Assembly (NCBI RefSeq): GCF_022953055.1
Contig: NZ_JALJEJ010000012.1
Span: 24,748 to 88,747 of the forward strand
DNA: 64,000 nucleotides
Reading direction: 5' to 3'
Origin: Mucilaginibacter straminoryzae
GTDB taxonomy: Bacteria; Bacteroidota; Bacteroidia; Sphingobacteriales; Sphingobacteriaceae
Under the pieces are notes generated by a model. The model had not been told where the DNA came from and did no database searches. It saw only the letters and a program-made list of their open reading frames with translations. Below, piece after piece: positions 31,000-40,537 of the stretch. The position numbers and the translations under genes are program-made. Each line of letters opens with the position of its first letter. Position 1 is the first letter of the stretch.

Positions 31000-33447
31000 A
31001 TGAACAAAATCTTTACTTTTTTATTACTTGCCGCCTGCGGTTCTGCCTATGCGCAAACCACCGAAAAACTGTCTGTAGAAAAGATCATGCGCGACCCCAA
31101 ATGGATGGGTACCGCGCCATCTAACATCCGCTGGAGCGATGATGGCAAAAAGGTTTATTTTATGTGGAACCCGGAAGCCGCGGACCGTGACGCCCTATAC
31201 AGCATCACCACCACTAACCTGAAACCAGAGAAAGTAGGTATTGACGAGCGCAAAACCTCTTTACCAGGATTTGGTATCTGGAACAAACAACATACACGTA
31301 AACTTTACGAACAGAACGGAGATATCTACCTGCTGAACCTTAAAGGAGGTATTAGGCAATTAACCAATACGGTAGATCGCGAAAGTAACCCGGTTTTCAG
31401 CAGCAATGAAAGCAAAGTTATTTTTGTAAAAAGCGATAACCTTTTCTCACTTAACCTGAATACCGGCGAGTTGGTACAGCTCACTAACATTACGCATGGC
31501 GCGGCAACAGCTGCACCAGTCGCAGGAATGATGGGCGGCCGTCGTGGCGGTGGCGGTGGTTTCGGCCCTGTAGCGGCAGGTGCACCACAAAGCGGCGCTG
31601 CTGCCGGAGGCAACCAGCAAGACCGCTGGCTAAAAGCAGAGCAGTTGGAACTTTTTGATGTGATCAAAGAAAAAGACCGCGACCAGAAAGCAGATGCAGC
31701 AGACCGCAAAGCATTGCAGCCTAAACGTTTGAAAGAGATTGCCGTAGGCGACCAGATCGTTTCGATGCTGACGCTTAGTCCAGATGAGCGGTATGTGACT
31801 TACCGGCTGATTAAGCAGGCCGAGGGCGCCCGTGTCGGGAACGTACCTAACTATGTAACCGCATCAGGCTATACCGAAGATATTGCTAACCGCACCAAGG
31901 TGGGCAGTCCACAACCCACTTCAGAAACTTTTATTTTCGATAAACAGCGCGATACCGTTTACAGCATTTCTACCAAAGAAATTCCTGGCATTAAAGACCT
32001 GCCTGATTATGTGAAGGATTACCCTAAACAGTTAGAGCAGCGCCAGAAGTTGAACGCCGACCGTAAGGTTACCGTTTACGGCCCTTTCTGGGCAGAAGAC
32101 GGTAAAAATGCCGTAGCTGTAGTGACTGCGCAAGACAATAAAGACCGCTGGATTATGAAAGTTGATCCGGAAACAGGTAAACTTTCCCTGCTGGATCGTC
32201 AGCGTGATGAAGCCTGGATCGGTGGCCCCGGCATCGGCGGCGCGTATGGTGCAGGAACTATTGGCTGGGTAGATAACACCCACCTGTACTACCAGAGCGA
32301 AGCTACAGGCTATTCGCACATCTATGTAGTTGACGTAACCAATGGCACTAAAAAACAACTGACCAGCGGTAAATGGGAAGTTCAACAGCTGGATCTTTCT
32401 AACGATAAAAAGACATTTTACTTCATCGCCAACGTAGAGCATCCCGGCATTACCAACTATTACTGTTTGCCTGTTACCGGTGGTACGCCTGTTAAGCTAA
32501 CAAGTATGAAAGGCGGCAACGAGGTAGAACTTTCTCCGGATGAAAAATGGCTGGCTATCCGCTATTCCTATTCTAATAAACCTTGGGAACTTTACCTGCA
32601 ACCCAACAAAGCAGGTGCAAAAGCGGTACAGGTTACCAATTCTGTCACTGCAGAATTTAAAGCCTACCCTTGGCGCGAACCGCAGGTAATTACCTTTAAA
32701 AACCGTTACGGCAGTGATGTATATGCGCGTTTGTATGTACCGGCTAATCCGGCCCCTTCGCATCCAGCTGTAGTGTTTGTACACGGCGCAGGTTACCTGC
32801 AAAACGTACATTATTACTGGAGCCAGTACTTCCGCGAATACATGTTCAATAACCTGTTAACAGATATGGGCTATACCGTGCTGGATGTGGATTACACCGG
32901 CAGCTCTGGCTATGGCCGCGACTGGCGTACCGGAATTTACCGCCATATGGGTGGTAAAGACCTGACCGACCAGGTTGACGGCGTGAAAATGCTGGTAGAC
33001 AAATACGGTGTTAACCCAAAGAATGTAGGCTTGTATGGTGGATCTTACGGCGGTTTCATTACCCTGATGGCCATGTTTACCCAACCTGATGTTTTCGCCG
33101 CGGGCGGTGCACTGCGTTCTGTTACAGATTGGGCACATTATAACCATGGTTATACCGCCAACATCCTGAACGAACCGTATAATGATGAGAAAGCTTACAA
33201 GCAAAGCTCGCCTATTTACTTTGCGAACGGCTTAAAAGGAAACTTGCTGATGGCGCATGGCATGGTAGACCAAAATGTAAACTTCCAGGATATAGTTCGC
33301 CTGACGCAACGTTTGATCGAACTGCATAAAGACAACTGGTCGCTGGCGCCCTACCCTGTAGAAGACCATGGCTTTACCGAACCCAGCAGCTGGGCCGACG
33401 AGTACAAACGTATTTTGAAGCTGTTTGAAGAAACGCTGAAGAAATAG
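31000..33447 (+). CDS. Secreted S9-family (DPP IV-like) prolyl peptidase
   Basis: The 815-residue protein has a signal peptide (about 1-19), an N-terminal beta-propeller and a C-terminal alpha/beta-hydrolase. The nucleophile is Ser682 in YGGSYGGF; the acid is in AHGMVDQNVNF and the histidine in VEDHGFTEPS. The family removes or cuts after proline-type dipeptides from peptides in the periplasm. The propeller has an odd Gly/Arg/Ala-rich insert (MMGGRRGGGGGFGP and following, about residues 170-205), typical of disordered loops in Bacteroidota homologs. A strong terminator is shared with porX. Confidence 0.93.
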   Translation: MNKIFTFLLLAACGSAYAQTTEKLSVEKIMRDPKWMGTAPSNIRWSDDGKKVYFMWNPEAADRDALYSITTTNLKPEKVGIDERKTSLPGFGIWNKQHTRKLYEQNGDIYLLNLKGGIRQLTNTVDRESNPVFSSNESKVIFVKSDNLFSLNLNTGELVQLTNITHGAATAAPVAGMMGGRRGGGGGFGPVAAGAPQSGAAAGGNQQDRWLKAEQLELFDVIKEKDRDQKADAADRKALQPKRLKEIAVGDQIVSMLTLSPDERYVTYRLIKQAEGARVGNVPNYVTASGYTEDIANRTKVGSPQPTSETFIFDKQRDTVYSISTKEIPGIKDLPDYVKDYPKQLEQRQKLNADRKVTVYGPFWAEDGKNAVAVVTAQDNKDRWIMKVDPETGKLSLLDRQRDEAWIGGPGIGGAYGAGTIGWVDNTHLYYQSEATGYSHIYVVDVTNGTKKQLTSGKWEVQQLDLSNDKKTFYFIANVEHPGITNYYCLPVTGGTPVKLTSMKGGNEVELSPDEKWLAIRYSYSNKPWELYLQPNKAGAKAVQVTNSVTAEFKAYPWREPQVITFKNRYGSDVYARLYVPANPAPSHPAVVFVHGAGYLQNVHYYWSQYFREYMFNNLLTDMGYTVLDVDYTGSSGYGRDWRTGIYRHMGGKDLTDQVDGVKMLVDKYGVNPKNVGLYGGSYGGFITLMAMFTQPDVFAAGGALRSVTDWAHYNHGYTANILNEPYNDEKAYKQSSPIYFANGLKGNLLMAHGMVDQNVNFQDIVRLTQRLIELHKDNWSLAPYPVEDHGFTEPSSWADEYKRILKLFEETLKK

Positions 33448-33454
33448 CAGGAAT

Positions 33455-33495
33455 TAAAAAAGCCACTTTTGTAATCAAGACAAAAGTGGCTTTTT
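33455..33495. terminator. Bidirectional terminator between S9 peptidase and porX
   Basis: AAAAAGCCACTTTTG pairs with CAAAAGTGGCTTTTT around a 10-base loop; T runs on both strands. Confidence 0.9.
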
Positions 33496-33539
33496 CGATA
33501 GTACCCAAATCGTTTCGGGATCATTCACCTTAATATCCC

Positions 33540-35090
33540 TTATTTAGGACCGTAAGTAGCAATCGGTACAATCATTTCTTCTAATGAAATCCCCCCGTGC
33601 TGGAACGATTCGTTATAGAAGTTCACAAAGTGATTGTAATTGTTCGGGTACACGAAATAGCTGTCGCCTTTCGCAAACACGAAGCTCGAACTTACATGCA
33701 GCTTTGGCAGCATAGCATCATGCGGGTTTTTGATATGCAGTACATCCTTGGCGTTGAAATTCAGATTTTTGCCTTGTTTATAACGCAGGTTGGTGTTGGT
33801 ATTACGGTCGCCAATGATCTTGCTCGGATTTTTCACCCGGATGGTACCATGGTCTGTCGTGATGATCACCTTTACTTGTTTTTGCGACAGGAAGCGCAGG
33901 AGATCCAGCAATGGCGAGTGTTCGAACCAGGAAAGCGTAAGCGAGCGATAAGCGGCATCGTCACTGGCCAGCTCGCGGATCATCTGCATATCTGTACGGG
34001 CATGCGAAAGCATATCCACAAAGTTATAGACTACCACGTTCAGCTCGTTTTTCATCAGGTTATTTACCGAATCATTCAATGAACGGCCTTCGTCAATGTT
34101 CAGGATCTTGTTGTAAGAGAACTTTACATCACGGCGCAGCATTCTTTTCAGCTGATCGCCTAAAAACTGCTCTTCATACAAGTTCTTACCGCCCTCATCC
34201 TCGTCGTTCTGCCACATGGTTGGGAAACGTTTTTCCATATCCAGCGGCAGCAGGCCAGAGAAGATCGCGTTTCGCGCATATTGGGTAGCAGTCGGCAGGA
34301 TACTGTAATAATTATCTTCCTCTTCCAGCCTGAAGTATTCGTTGATGATCGGGTGGATAATGCGGTACTGGTCATATCGCAGGTTATCAATCAGGATGAA
34401 GAACACCGGTGTGTTTTCCATTTTTGGAAATACCTTCTTTTTCATCAATTGGTGCGAAAAAATAGGTCCGGCGTCGGGATTCTTGATCCAGTTCGGATAA
34501 TTCTTCTCGATAAATTTAGAGAACTGTACGTTTGCTTCTGCCTTTTGCATGGTCAGGATCTCATGCATCCCGGCATCGTCCAGTTTTTCGAGCTCGAGTT
34601 CCCAATAGATCAGTTTCTTGTAAACGTCCACCCACTCTTGGAAGCTCAGGTTATCGTTCAGGGTCATACCCAGGTGGCGGAAGTCCTGCTGGTAAGCCAT
34701 GGTGGTTTTTTCAGTCACCAGTCGCTTGTTCTCCGTAAGCTTTTTAATGGTTAACAGTACCTGGCGCGGATTAACCGGCTTGATCAGGTAATCATCTATC
34801 TTAGAACCGATGGCATCTTCCATCATGGGTTCTTCTTCGTTTTTAGTGATCAGTACCACCGGGACATCATTGTTCAGTGCCTTAATTTCAGATAAGGTTT
34901 CCAGCCCGGTCAGGCCCGGCATGTTCTCATCCAGAAAAACAAGATCGTAATAGTCTGTTTTAAAAGCGTCTACTGCGTCGCGGCCATTGGTTACGGTTTT
35001 TACTTTATAACCTTTTTCGTTCAGTAGTAATATATGTGGTTTCAGGAGGTCGATCTCATCATCGGCCCATAAAATAGTTGTTTCCTGCAT
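33540..35090 (-). CDS. porX: PorX, T9SS-associated response regulator with PglZ domain
   Basis: The 516-residue protein has an N-terminal receiver domain (about 4-122) with phosphoacceptor Asp54 in FLDENMPGLTG. A helical bundle and a C-terminal PglZ (alkaline-phosphatase-fold) domain follow, with IDNLRYDQYRI, MLSHARTDMQM and TTDHGTIRV holding the likely zinc ligands. PorX with kinase PorY controls type IX secretion in Bacteroidota, and its PglZ domain is known as a zinc-dependent phosphodiesterase. No T9SS structural gene or porY is in the window. It is divergent from the HD gene. Confidence 0.95.
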   Translation of the reverse strand: MQETTILWADDEIDLLKPHILLLNEKGYKVKTVTNGRDAVDAFKTDYYDLVFLDENMPGLTGLETLSEIKALNNDVPVVLITKNEEEPMMEDAIGSKIDDYLIKPVNPRQVLLTIKKLTENKRLVTEKTTMAYQQDFRHLGMTLNDNLSFQEWVDVYKKLIYWELELEKLDDAGMHEILTMQKAEANVQFSKFIEKNYPNWIKNPDAGPIFSHQLMKKKVFPKMENTPVFFILIDNLRYDQYRIIHPIINEYFRLEEEDNYYSILPTATQYARNAIFSGLLPLDMEKRFPTMWQNDEDEGGKNLYEEQFLGDQLKRMLRRDVKFSYNKILNIDEGRSLNDSVNNLMKNELNVVVYNFVDMLSHARTDMQMIRELASDDAAYRSLTLSWFEHSPLLDLLRFLSQKQVKVIITTDHGTIRVKNPSKIIGDRNTNTNLRYKQGKNLNFNAKDVLHIKNPHDAMLPKLHVSSSFVFAKGDSYFVYPNNYNHFVNFYNESFQHGGISLEEMIVPIATYGPK

Positions 35091-35229
35091 GGTAGTTTTT
35101 TCGAGTTTTGCTTATAACTTGTAAAATAAGTTATTTGTTGAGTGGCGTCCTATATAATTAACATTTATTAACAGAAAAAGGTGGCAACGTTTACAATAAA
35201 TTAACACTTTTGCAGCCGATATTAACGTT

Positions 35230-36456
35230 TTGAATAAAAGAAAGATAATCAACGATCCTGTATACGGATTTATCAGTATCCCCACCGAGCTGGTATTCGA
35301 TCTGATCGAGCATCCGTACTTTCAGCGGTTAAGATATATTAAGCAAGTGGGCATGACGCACCTGGTATATCCCGGGGCTTTGCACACCCGTTTCCACCAT
35401 GCTTTGGGTGCCATGCACCTGATGCGTACCGCCATAGAAACCCTTCGCGATAAAGGCCACGAGATTACGAATGATGAGCTGGAAGCCGTTACCATAGCTA
35501 TTTTACTGCACGATATAGGCCACGGGCCGTTTTCGCACGCACTGGAGCGGCATATTGTAAAAGGTATATCGCACGAAGATATCTCGGTATTGCTGATGAA
35601 CAGGCTGAACGAAACTTTCGGCGGTCGCCTGGATATGGCTTTGCAGATCTTTAATGATACCTATCCTAAACGCTTTCTTCATCAATTGGTGTCCAGCCAG
35701 CTGGATATGGACAGGATGGATTACCTGAACCGTGATAGCTTTTTTACCGGCGTAAGCGAAGGTGTGATCAGCTCGGAACGGATCATCAAGATGCTGAATG
35801 TCGCGGAAGGCAACATCGTTGTGGAGGAGAAAGGCATTTATTCGATCGAAAAATTCCTGATCGCCCGGCGATTGATGTACTGGCAGGTATACCTGCATAA
35901 AACCGTGGTTTCTGCAGAACAGATGCTGGGCAAAATACTGAAACGCGCCAGGGAACTGGCCGTGGCAGGCGAAACGCTTTTTGCCACACCGGCGCTCAGC
36001 CATTTCCTGGTTAATCAGATCAGCAGGGAAATGTTCATTGCTGACGAAGCGCATCTGAAGATCTTTACCTGTTTGGATGATACCGATATTATGTCGGCAG
36101 TAAAAGTATGGACGGGCCATAAAGACAAGATATTAGCCGAGCTTTGTACCCGCCTGATACAGCGAAAACTTTACCATGTGGATATTACCGCTACGCCTGC
36201 AGATGAGCATACTGTAACAGAATTGCGCCTGCATGCATCTAAGCGCTATAATTTAAGTATGGAGGAAGCCGAATATTTTGCCTTTACAGATGGCATCAGC
36301 AATTATGCCTACAAGGCCGATGAGGGTAGTATTTTAATACTGAAAAATAACCGCCAAACCATAGATATAACGGCTGCAAGCGATAATTTTAACTTGCAGG
36401 CACTGGCTCGGCCGGTAGAGAAATATATATTGTGCTATACCAAAGATCTTAATTAA
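35230..36456 (+). CDS. HD-domain phosphohydrolase (YdhJ/SAMHD1-like)
   Basis: The 408-residue protein starts with the conserved NKRKIINDPVYGFISIP and carries the HD site: TRFHHALGAMHLM, then ILLHDIGHGPFSHALE (His-Asp) and SSQLDMDRMDYLNRDS. This layout matches dNTP-triphosphohydrolase-like proteins of the YdhJ group; the substrate is not settled. Translation starts at a TTG at 35230, because no ATG is near and homologs begin at this point. It precedes lpxD by 54 bp, but lpxD has its own promoter. Confidence 0.9.
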   Translation: MNKRKIINDPVYGFISIPTELVFDLIEHPYFQRLRYIKQVGMTHLVYPGALHTRFHHALGAMHLMRTAIETLRDKGHEITNDELEAVTIAILLHDIGHGPFSHALERHIVKGISHEDISVLLMNRLNETFGGRLDMALQIFNDTYPKRFLHQLVSSQLDMDRMDYLNRDSFFTGVSEGVISSERIIKMLNVAEGNIVVEEKGIYSIEKFLIARRLMYWQVYLHKTVVSAEQMLGKILKRARELAVAGETLFATPALSHFLVNQISREMFIADEAHLKIFTCLDDTDIMSAVKVWTGHKDKILAELCTRLIQRKLYHVDITATPADEHTVTELRLHASKRYNLSMEEAEYFAFTDGISNYAYKADEGSILILKNNRQTIDITAASDNFNLQALARPVEKYILCYTKDLN

Positions 36457-36475
36457 TACGTATACTTTCATATAA

Positions 36476-36506
36476 TTTGCTGCTTAGATATTAACACTTA
36501 AATTTG
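36476..36506 (+). promoter_or_regulatory. Consensus promoter of lpxD, possibly leaderless
   Basis: TTTG at 36476-36479, 19 bases, then TAAATTTG at 36499-36506: exact matches to both Bacteroidota elements. The ATG begins only 5 bases after the -7 box, so transcription should start at or next to the start codon. Confidence 0.7.
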
Positions 36507-36510
36507 TACG

Positions 36511-37554
36511 ATGCAATTTACTGCACATGAAATAGGCTTATTGCTGAACGGGAGCGTTGAGGGAGATGCACAAGCGGTTGTGAAAAGTTTGGCTAAAATA
36601 GAAGAAGCCGGAGCGGGATCATTGTCTTTTCTGGCAAACCCGCGGTATGAGCAGCACCTGTATACTACCAATGCCTCTGTTGTAATTGTGAACAAAGACC
36701 AGGTATTAACAGAACCGGTTAAGCCAACATTGGTACGCGTAGAAAATGCTTACAGTGCTTTTTCTGTTTTATTGGAAAAATACAACACCATTAAGCTTAA
36801 TAAAAAAGGCATAGAGCAACCCAGCTATATTCACCCATCGGCGCAAATAGGCGAGGGTGTTTATATCGGCGCTTTTAGCTACATCGGGCCGGATGTTAAA
36901 ATAGGTAATAACTCGAAGATCTACCCTAATACTTACCTGGCTGATAATGTATCTGTCGGTAACAATACCACCGTTTTTGCAGGTGTAAAGATTTATTTCG
37001 ATTGCGTGATCGGCAATAATGTGATCATTCATTCCGGTGCGGTAATTGGCAGTGATGGTTTCGGGTTTGCCCCCAAATCAGACGGCAGCTATGATAAGAT
37101 CAGCCAGATCGGTAACGTAGTTATTGAAGACGAGGTTGAAATTGGTGCCAATACCACTATTGACCGTGCTACCATGGGCTCCACCGTTATCCGCAAAGGC
37201 GTTAAGCTGGATAACCTGATCCAGATTGCGCACAACGTAGAGCTGGGTTCTAATACAGTGATCGCCTCGCAAACCGGTGTTTCCGGAAGCGCCAAAGTGG
37301 GCGAAAATTGTATTATCGGCGGGCAGGCCGGTGTAGTTGGGCATATCAGCATTGCAAAAGGCTCGCAGATACAGGCAAAATCAGGCATCAGCCGTTCTAT
37401 AACAGATGAAGGCAAGAAATGGGCGGGTGCCCCGGCAGTTTCTTACCAGGATAATATGCGTTCGCAGGTGGTTATTAACAGGCTGCCCGAATTAGAGAAA
37501 AAAGTAAACGAACTTGAAAAAATAATTGCTGAACTAAGAAAAATCAGCATATAG
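36511..37554 (+). CDS. lpxD: UDP-3-O-(3-hydroxyacyl)glucosamine N-acyltransferase LpxD
   Basis: LpxD adds the second acyl chain in lipid A synthesis. The 347 residues have an N-terminal uridine-binding domain (LSFLANPRYEQHLYTT), then about ten left-handed hexapeptide repeats (about 105-310) with the catalytic His in IQIAHNVELG. FGFAPKSDGSYDKI, the LpxD loop, and a C-terminal coiled helix (LPELEKKVNELEKII) follow. Length and motifs are canonical. First gene of the lipid A operon. Confidence 0.97.
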   Translation: MQFTAHEIGLLLNGSVEGDAQAVVKSLAKIEEAGAGSLSFLANPRYEQHLYTTNASVVIVNKDQVLTEPVKPTLVRVENAYSAFSVLLEKYNTIKLNKKGIEQPSYIHPSAQIGEGVYIGAFSYIGPDVKIGNNSKIYPNTYLADNVSVGNNTTVFAGVKIYFDCVIGNNVIIHSGAVIGSDGFGFAPKSDGSYDKISQIGNVVIEDEVEIGANTTIDRATMGSTVIRKGVKLDNLIQIAHNVELGSNTVIASQTGVSGSAKVGENCIIGGQAGVVGHISIAKGSQIQAKSGISRSITDEGKKWAGAPAVSYQDNMRSQVVINRLPELEKKVNELEKIIAELRKISI

Positions 37555-37566
37555 CATTAAAATCTG

Positions 37567-38988
37567 ATGCAGTCTCCCTTACAAATTATGAATGTAAAGC
37601 AAAGAACCATCAAGGCGCCGGTAGTAATATCGGGTACCGGCTTACATACCGGTGAAAGCGTAACAATGACGTTTAATCCCGCGCCGGAAAACCATGGATT
37701 CAAATTCAGACGGATCGACCTTGAAGGACATCCTATTATAGATGCCGATGTGGATAACGTAACCGATACTTCGCGCGGTACAACCATTACCCAGAACGGC
37801 GCCAGCGTAAGCACGGTAGAACACGTTTTGGCAGCATTGGTAGGTTTGGAAATTGATAATGTGCTGATTGATGTAGACGGGCCGGAAACGCCTATTATGG
37901 ATGGTAGTTCCATGCCGTTTGTTGACGCCATGTTAACCGCCGGTTTTGAAGAGCAGGATGCCGACCGCGAGTATTACCACATCCCTTACAACATTCACTA
38001 CTCTGAACCAGACCGTAAGGTTGAGATGGTAGCAATGCCGCTGGACGATTACCGCTTTACCTGCATGGTAGATTATAATTCGCCGGTGCTGGGCAGCCAG
38101 CATGCCAGTATTTCTACCATTTCAGAATTCAAAAAGGAGATTGCTTCCTGCCGTACCTTCTGCTTTTTGCACGAACTGGAAATGCTGCTGCAGCATGACC
38201 TGATCAAGGGCGGCGATATCAACAACGCGATTGTAGTGGTAGATAAAACTATCGACAAAGAAGAACTGGCGCATTTAGCCAAGCTATTTAACCGCGAAGA
38301 TATTGACGTTGCGCCACAGGGTATCCTGAATAACATAGAGCTTCGCCACCAGAACGAGCCTGCAAGGCATAAACTGCTGGACATGATCGGTGACCTGGCC
38401 CTGGTAGGTGTTCCGCTGAAGGGGCATATCATGGCTGCGCGCCCGGGCCATGCGGCAAACGTAGCATTTGCGAAAAAGATCAAAGCGCTGATCAAAAAAG
38501 AGCGCGGACGCAAGCACCTGAAGGTTTATAACCCTAACGCTAAACCGGTGTATGATGTAGAGCAGATTATGCAGATACTGCCGCATCGCCCGCCGATGTT
38601 GCTGGTAGATAAAATTCTGGAACTGACCAAAACGCACGTGGTGGGCTTGAAAGCCGTAACCATGAACGAGCCTTTCTTCCCGGGCCACTTCCCGGGTGCA
38701 CCGGTAATGCCGGGCGTATTGCAGATAGAGGCGATGGCGCAAACAGGCGGCATACTGGTATTAAATACCGTGCCCGATCCTGAAAATTATCTTACCTTGT
38801 TCCTTAAAATAGAGAACGCCCGGTTTAAAGATAAAGTGCTGCCTGGCGATACCCTGATTTTCCGCTGCGATTTGGTTGCACCGATCCGCCGCGGTATTGC
38901 GCAAATGAAAGGTATAGGTATGGTTGGTGAAAAAGTGGTAGTTGAAGCCGAACTGATGGCGCAGATTGTAAAATATAAAGAAGCATGA
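37567..38988 (+). CDS. lpxC: Bifunctional LpxC deacetylase / FabZ dehydratase
   Basis: This 473-residue fusion is typical of Bacteroidota. Residues about 8-310 are LpxC, the zinc deacetylase making the first committed lipid A step: STVEHVLAALVGLEIDN and RHKLLDMIGDLALVG hold the zinc His and Asp ligands, and FCFLHELEMLL is conserved. Residues about 325-473 are FabZ, the 3-hydroxyacyl-ACP dehydratase, with PHRPPMLLVDKI, FFPGHFPGAPVMPGVLQIEAMAQ split by its catalytic His and Glu. The fusion joins lipid A and fatty-acid synthesis. Starts ATG 37567 or ATG 37588; lpxA overlaps by ATGA. Confidence 0.97.
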   Translation: MQSPLQIMNVKQRTIKAPVVISGTGLHTGESVTMTFNPAPENHGFKFRRIDLEGHPIIDADVDNVTDTSRGTTITQNGASVSTVEHVLAALVGLEIDNVLIDVDGPETPIMDGSSMPFVDAMLTAGFEEQDADREYYHIPYNIHYSEPDRKVEMVAMPLDDYRFTCMVDYNSPVLGSQHASISTISEFKKEIASCRTFCFLHELEMLLQHDLIKGGDINNAIVVVDKTIDKEELAHLAKLFNREDIDVAPQGILNNIELRHQNEPARHKLLDMIGDLALVGVPLKGHIMAARPGHAANVAFAKKIKALIKKERGRKHLKVYNPNAKPVYDVEQIMQILPHRPPMLLVDKILELTKTHVVGLKAVTMNEPFFPGHFPGAPVMPGVLQIEAMAQTGGILVLNTVPDPENYLTLFLKIENARFKDKVLPGDTLIFRCDLVAPIRRGIAQMKGIGMVGEKVVVEAELMAQIVKYKEA

Positions 38989-39767
38989 TTCAGCCTTTAG
39001 CATATATCCACCCGCAGGCAAAAATTGCCGATAACGTGGTGATAGAGCCTTTTGTAACCATCCATAAGGATGTAGAAATTGGTGAAGGCACCTGGATTGG
39101 GTCAAACGCAACAATTATGGAAGGGGCGCGCATTGGTAAAAATTGCCGTATTTTCCCCGGTGCCGTAATTTCAGCCATCCCGCAGGACCTTAAATACAAA
39201 GGCGAACAGACGCTGACGATCATCGGTGATAATACTACCATCAGGGAATGTGTCACTATCAACCGTGGTACTTCAGATCACTGGAAGACAGAAATTGGCA
39301 GTAACTGTTTGTTAATGGCTTATTGCCACGTAGCGCATGATTGCGTGGTAGGCAATAACTGTATCTTTTCTAATAATACAACGCTGGCAGGCCATATTTT
39401 TATCGGCGACTATGTAGTGCTGGCGGGTATGGTGGCCATCCACCAGTTCTGTAAAGTTGGTTCACACGCCTTTGTAACCGGCGGTTCCCTGGTACGCAAG
39501 GATGTTCCGCCTTATGTAAAAGCAGCTCGCGAGCCGCTTTCGTATGCAGGTATCAACTCTGTTGGTTTGCGTCGCCGCGGTTTCAGCGATGACAAGATCA
39601 ACGAGATACAGGATATTTACCGCACGCTGTTCATCAAAAACAATAATGTGAGCAAGGCGATGGAAATTATCGAAGCCGACTTTAAACCTACCGAGGAACG
39701 CGATGAGATCCTGAACTTCATCAACGGATCGCAGCGCGGTATCATGAAGGGGTTCGGGAATAACTAA
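38985..39767 (+). CDS. lpxA: Acyl-ACP--UDP-N-acetylglucosamine O-acyltransferase LpxA
   Basis: LpxA performs the first acyl transfer of lipid A synthesis. The 260-residue hexapeptide-repeat protein begins IQPLAYIHPQAKIADNVVIE and shows MAYCHVAHDCVVGNNC with the catalytic His, GDYVVLAGMVAIHQFCKVG, and the C-terminal helical part with GINSVGLRRRGFSDDKI. Its ATG overlaps the lpxC-fabZ stop by four bases, so the two are coupled. The next gene follows through an inverted repeat. Confidence 0.97.
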   Translation: MIQPLAYIHPQAKIADNVVIEPFVTIHKDVEIGEGTWIGSNATIMEGARIGKNCRIFPGAVISAIPQDLKYKGEQTLTIIGDNTTIRECVTINRGTSDHWKTEIGSNCLLMAYCHVAHDCVVGNNCIFSNNTTLAGHIFIGDYVVLAGMVAIHQFCKVGSHAFVTGGSLVRKDVPPYVKAAREPLSYAGINSVGLRRRGFSDDKINEIQDIYRTLFIKNNNVSKAMEIIEADFKPTEERDEILNFINGSQRGIMKGFGNN

Positions 39768-39777
39768 TTCGACAGAA

Positions 39778-39837
39778 GTCCATAGTCGATAGTCCATAGA
39801 CCATGGAAAAATGAATGATGGACTATTGACTATGGAC
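39778..39837. repeat. 20-bp inverted repeat overlapping the start of the ABC gene
   Basis: GTCCATAGTCGATAGTCCAT (39778-39797) and its inverted partner at 39818-39837 match at 19 of 20 positions. The right arm is inside the first codons of the ATP-binding protein. The sequence type (GTCCATAG and GACTATGG units) looks like a dispersed Bacteroidota intergenic repeat. Confidence 0.7.
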
Positions 39838-40467
39838 CATGGACTTTTTACCATCTCCCTCGATAACATTGGCCGTCGCTTTAACCGCGACTGGATTTTT
39901 CGCCGTGTTAATTTCACTTTTACTTCTGGTGAAAGCTACGCCATACTGGGGCCAAATGGTTCTGGCAAATCAACTTTATTACAAGTGCTGAATGCAAGTA
40001 TGGGCCCTTCTGAAGGGAAAATTAGCTATACGCTGAATAATGCGCCGCTTTCACACGAGCATGTTTACCAGCATCTGGCGCTTGCCGCGCCCTACCTGGA
40101 GCTGATTGAAGATTTTTCGATGGAAGAGATGATCGACTTCCATTTCAAATTCAAAAGCTACCTACCCGGAACGGATAAGCAACAGGTTATTTCTCTTCTA
40201 AACCTTAAAGGCGGTGCAGGAAAACAGATCCGCTATTTTTCTTCGGGCATGAAGCAGCGGCTGAAGCTGGCCCTTGCCTTTTGTTCTGATACACCCATCC
40301 TGATGCTCGACGAGCCCACTTCTAACCTGGACCAACAGGGCGTTGACTGGTATCTGCAACTCGTTGGCCAATTCACCCGGGAACGGTTAACCATTGTTTG
40401 TTCGAACCAGCCGCATGAATATGCCTTTTGCAAACATCAGCTGAACATCTCCGACTATAAAAACTAA
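39811..40467 (+). CDS. ABC transporter ATP-binding protein
   Basis: The 218-residue protein is a single nucleotide-binding domain: Walker A GPNGSGKST, a Q-loop region, signature FSSGMKQRLKLALAF and Walker B PILMLDEPTSNLD, with a His-like switch replaced by SNQPHEYAFC. No permease is adjacent. The start is unsure: ATG 39811 and ATG 39832 are both in the repeat-derived stretch that encodes MNDGLLTMDHG; the family-like part begins after it (TISLDNIGRRF). Its location after lpxA suggests a role in envelope export, unproven. Confidence 0.88.
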   Translation: MNDGLLTMDHGLFTISLDNIGRRFNRDWIFRRVNFTFTSGESYAILGPNGSGKSTLLQVLNASMGPSEGKISYTLNNAPLSHEHVYQHLALAAPYLELIEDFSMEEMIDFHFKFKSYLPGTDKQQVISLLNLKGGAGKQIRYFSSGMKQRLKLALAFCSDTPILMLDEPTSNLDQQGVDWYLQLVGQFTRERLTIVCSNQPHEYAFCKHQLNISDYKN

Positions 40468-40537
40468 GCCCGGTGCCCTTTTGCTCTCGTGGTTAAATGT
40501 TTATCTTGGTAGAAAATCTTTAAACCCTAATATTTAA

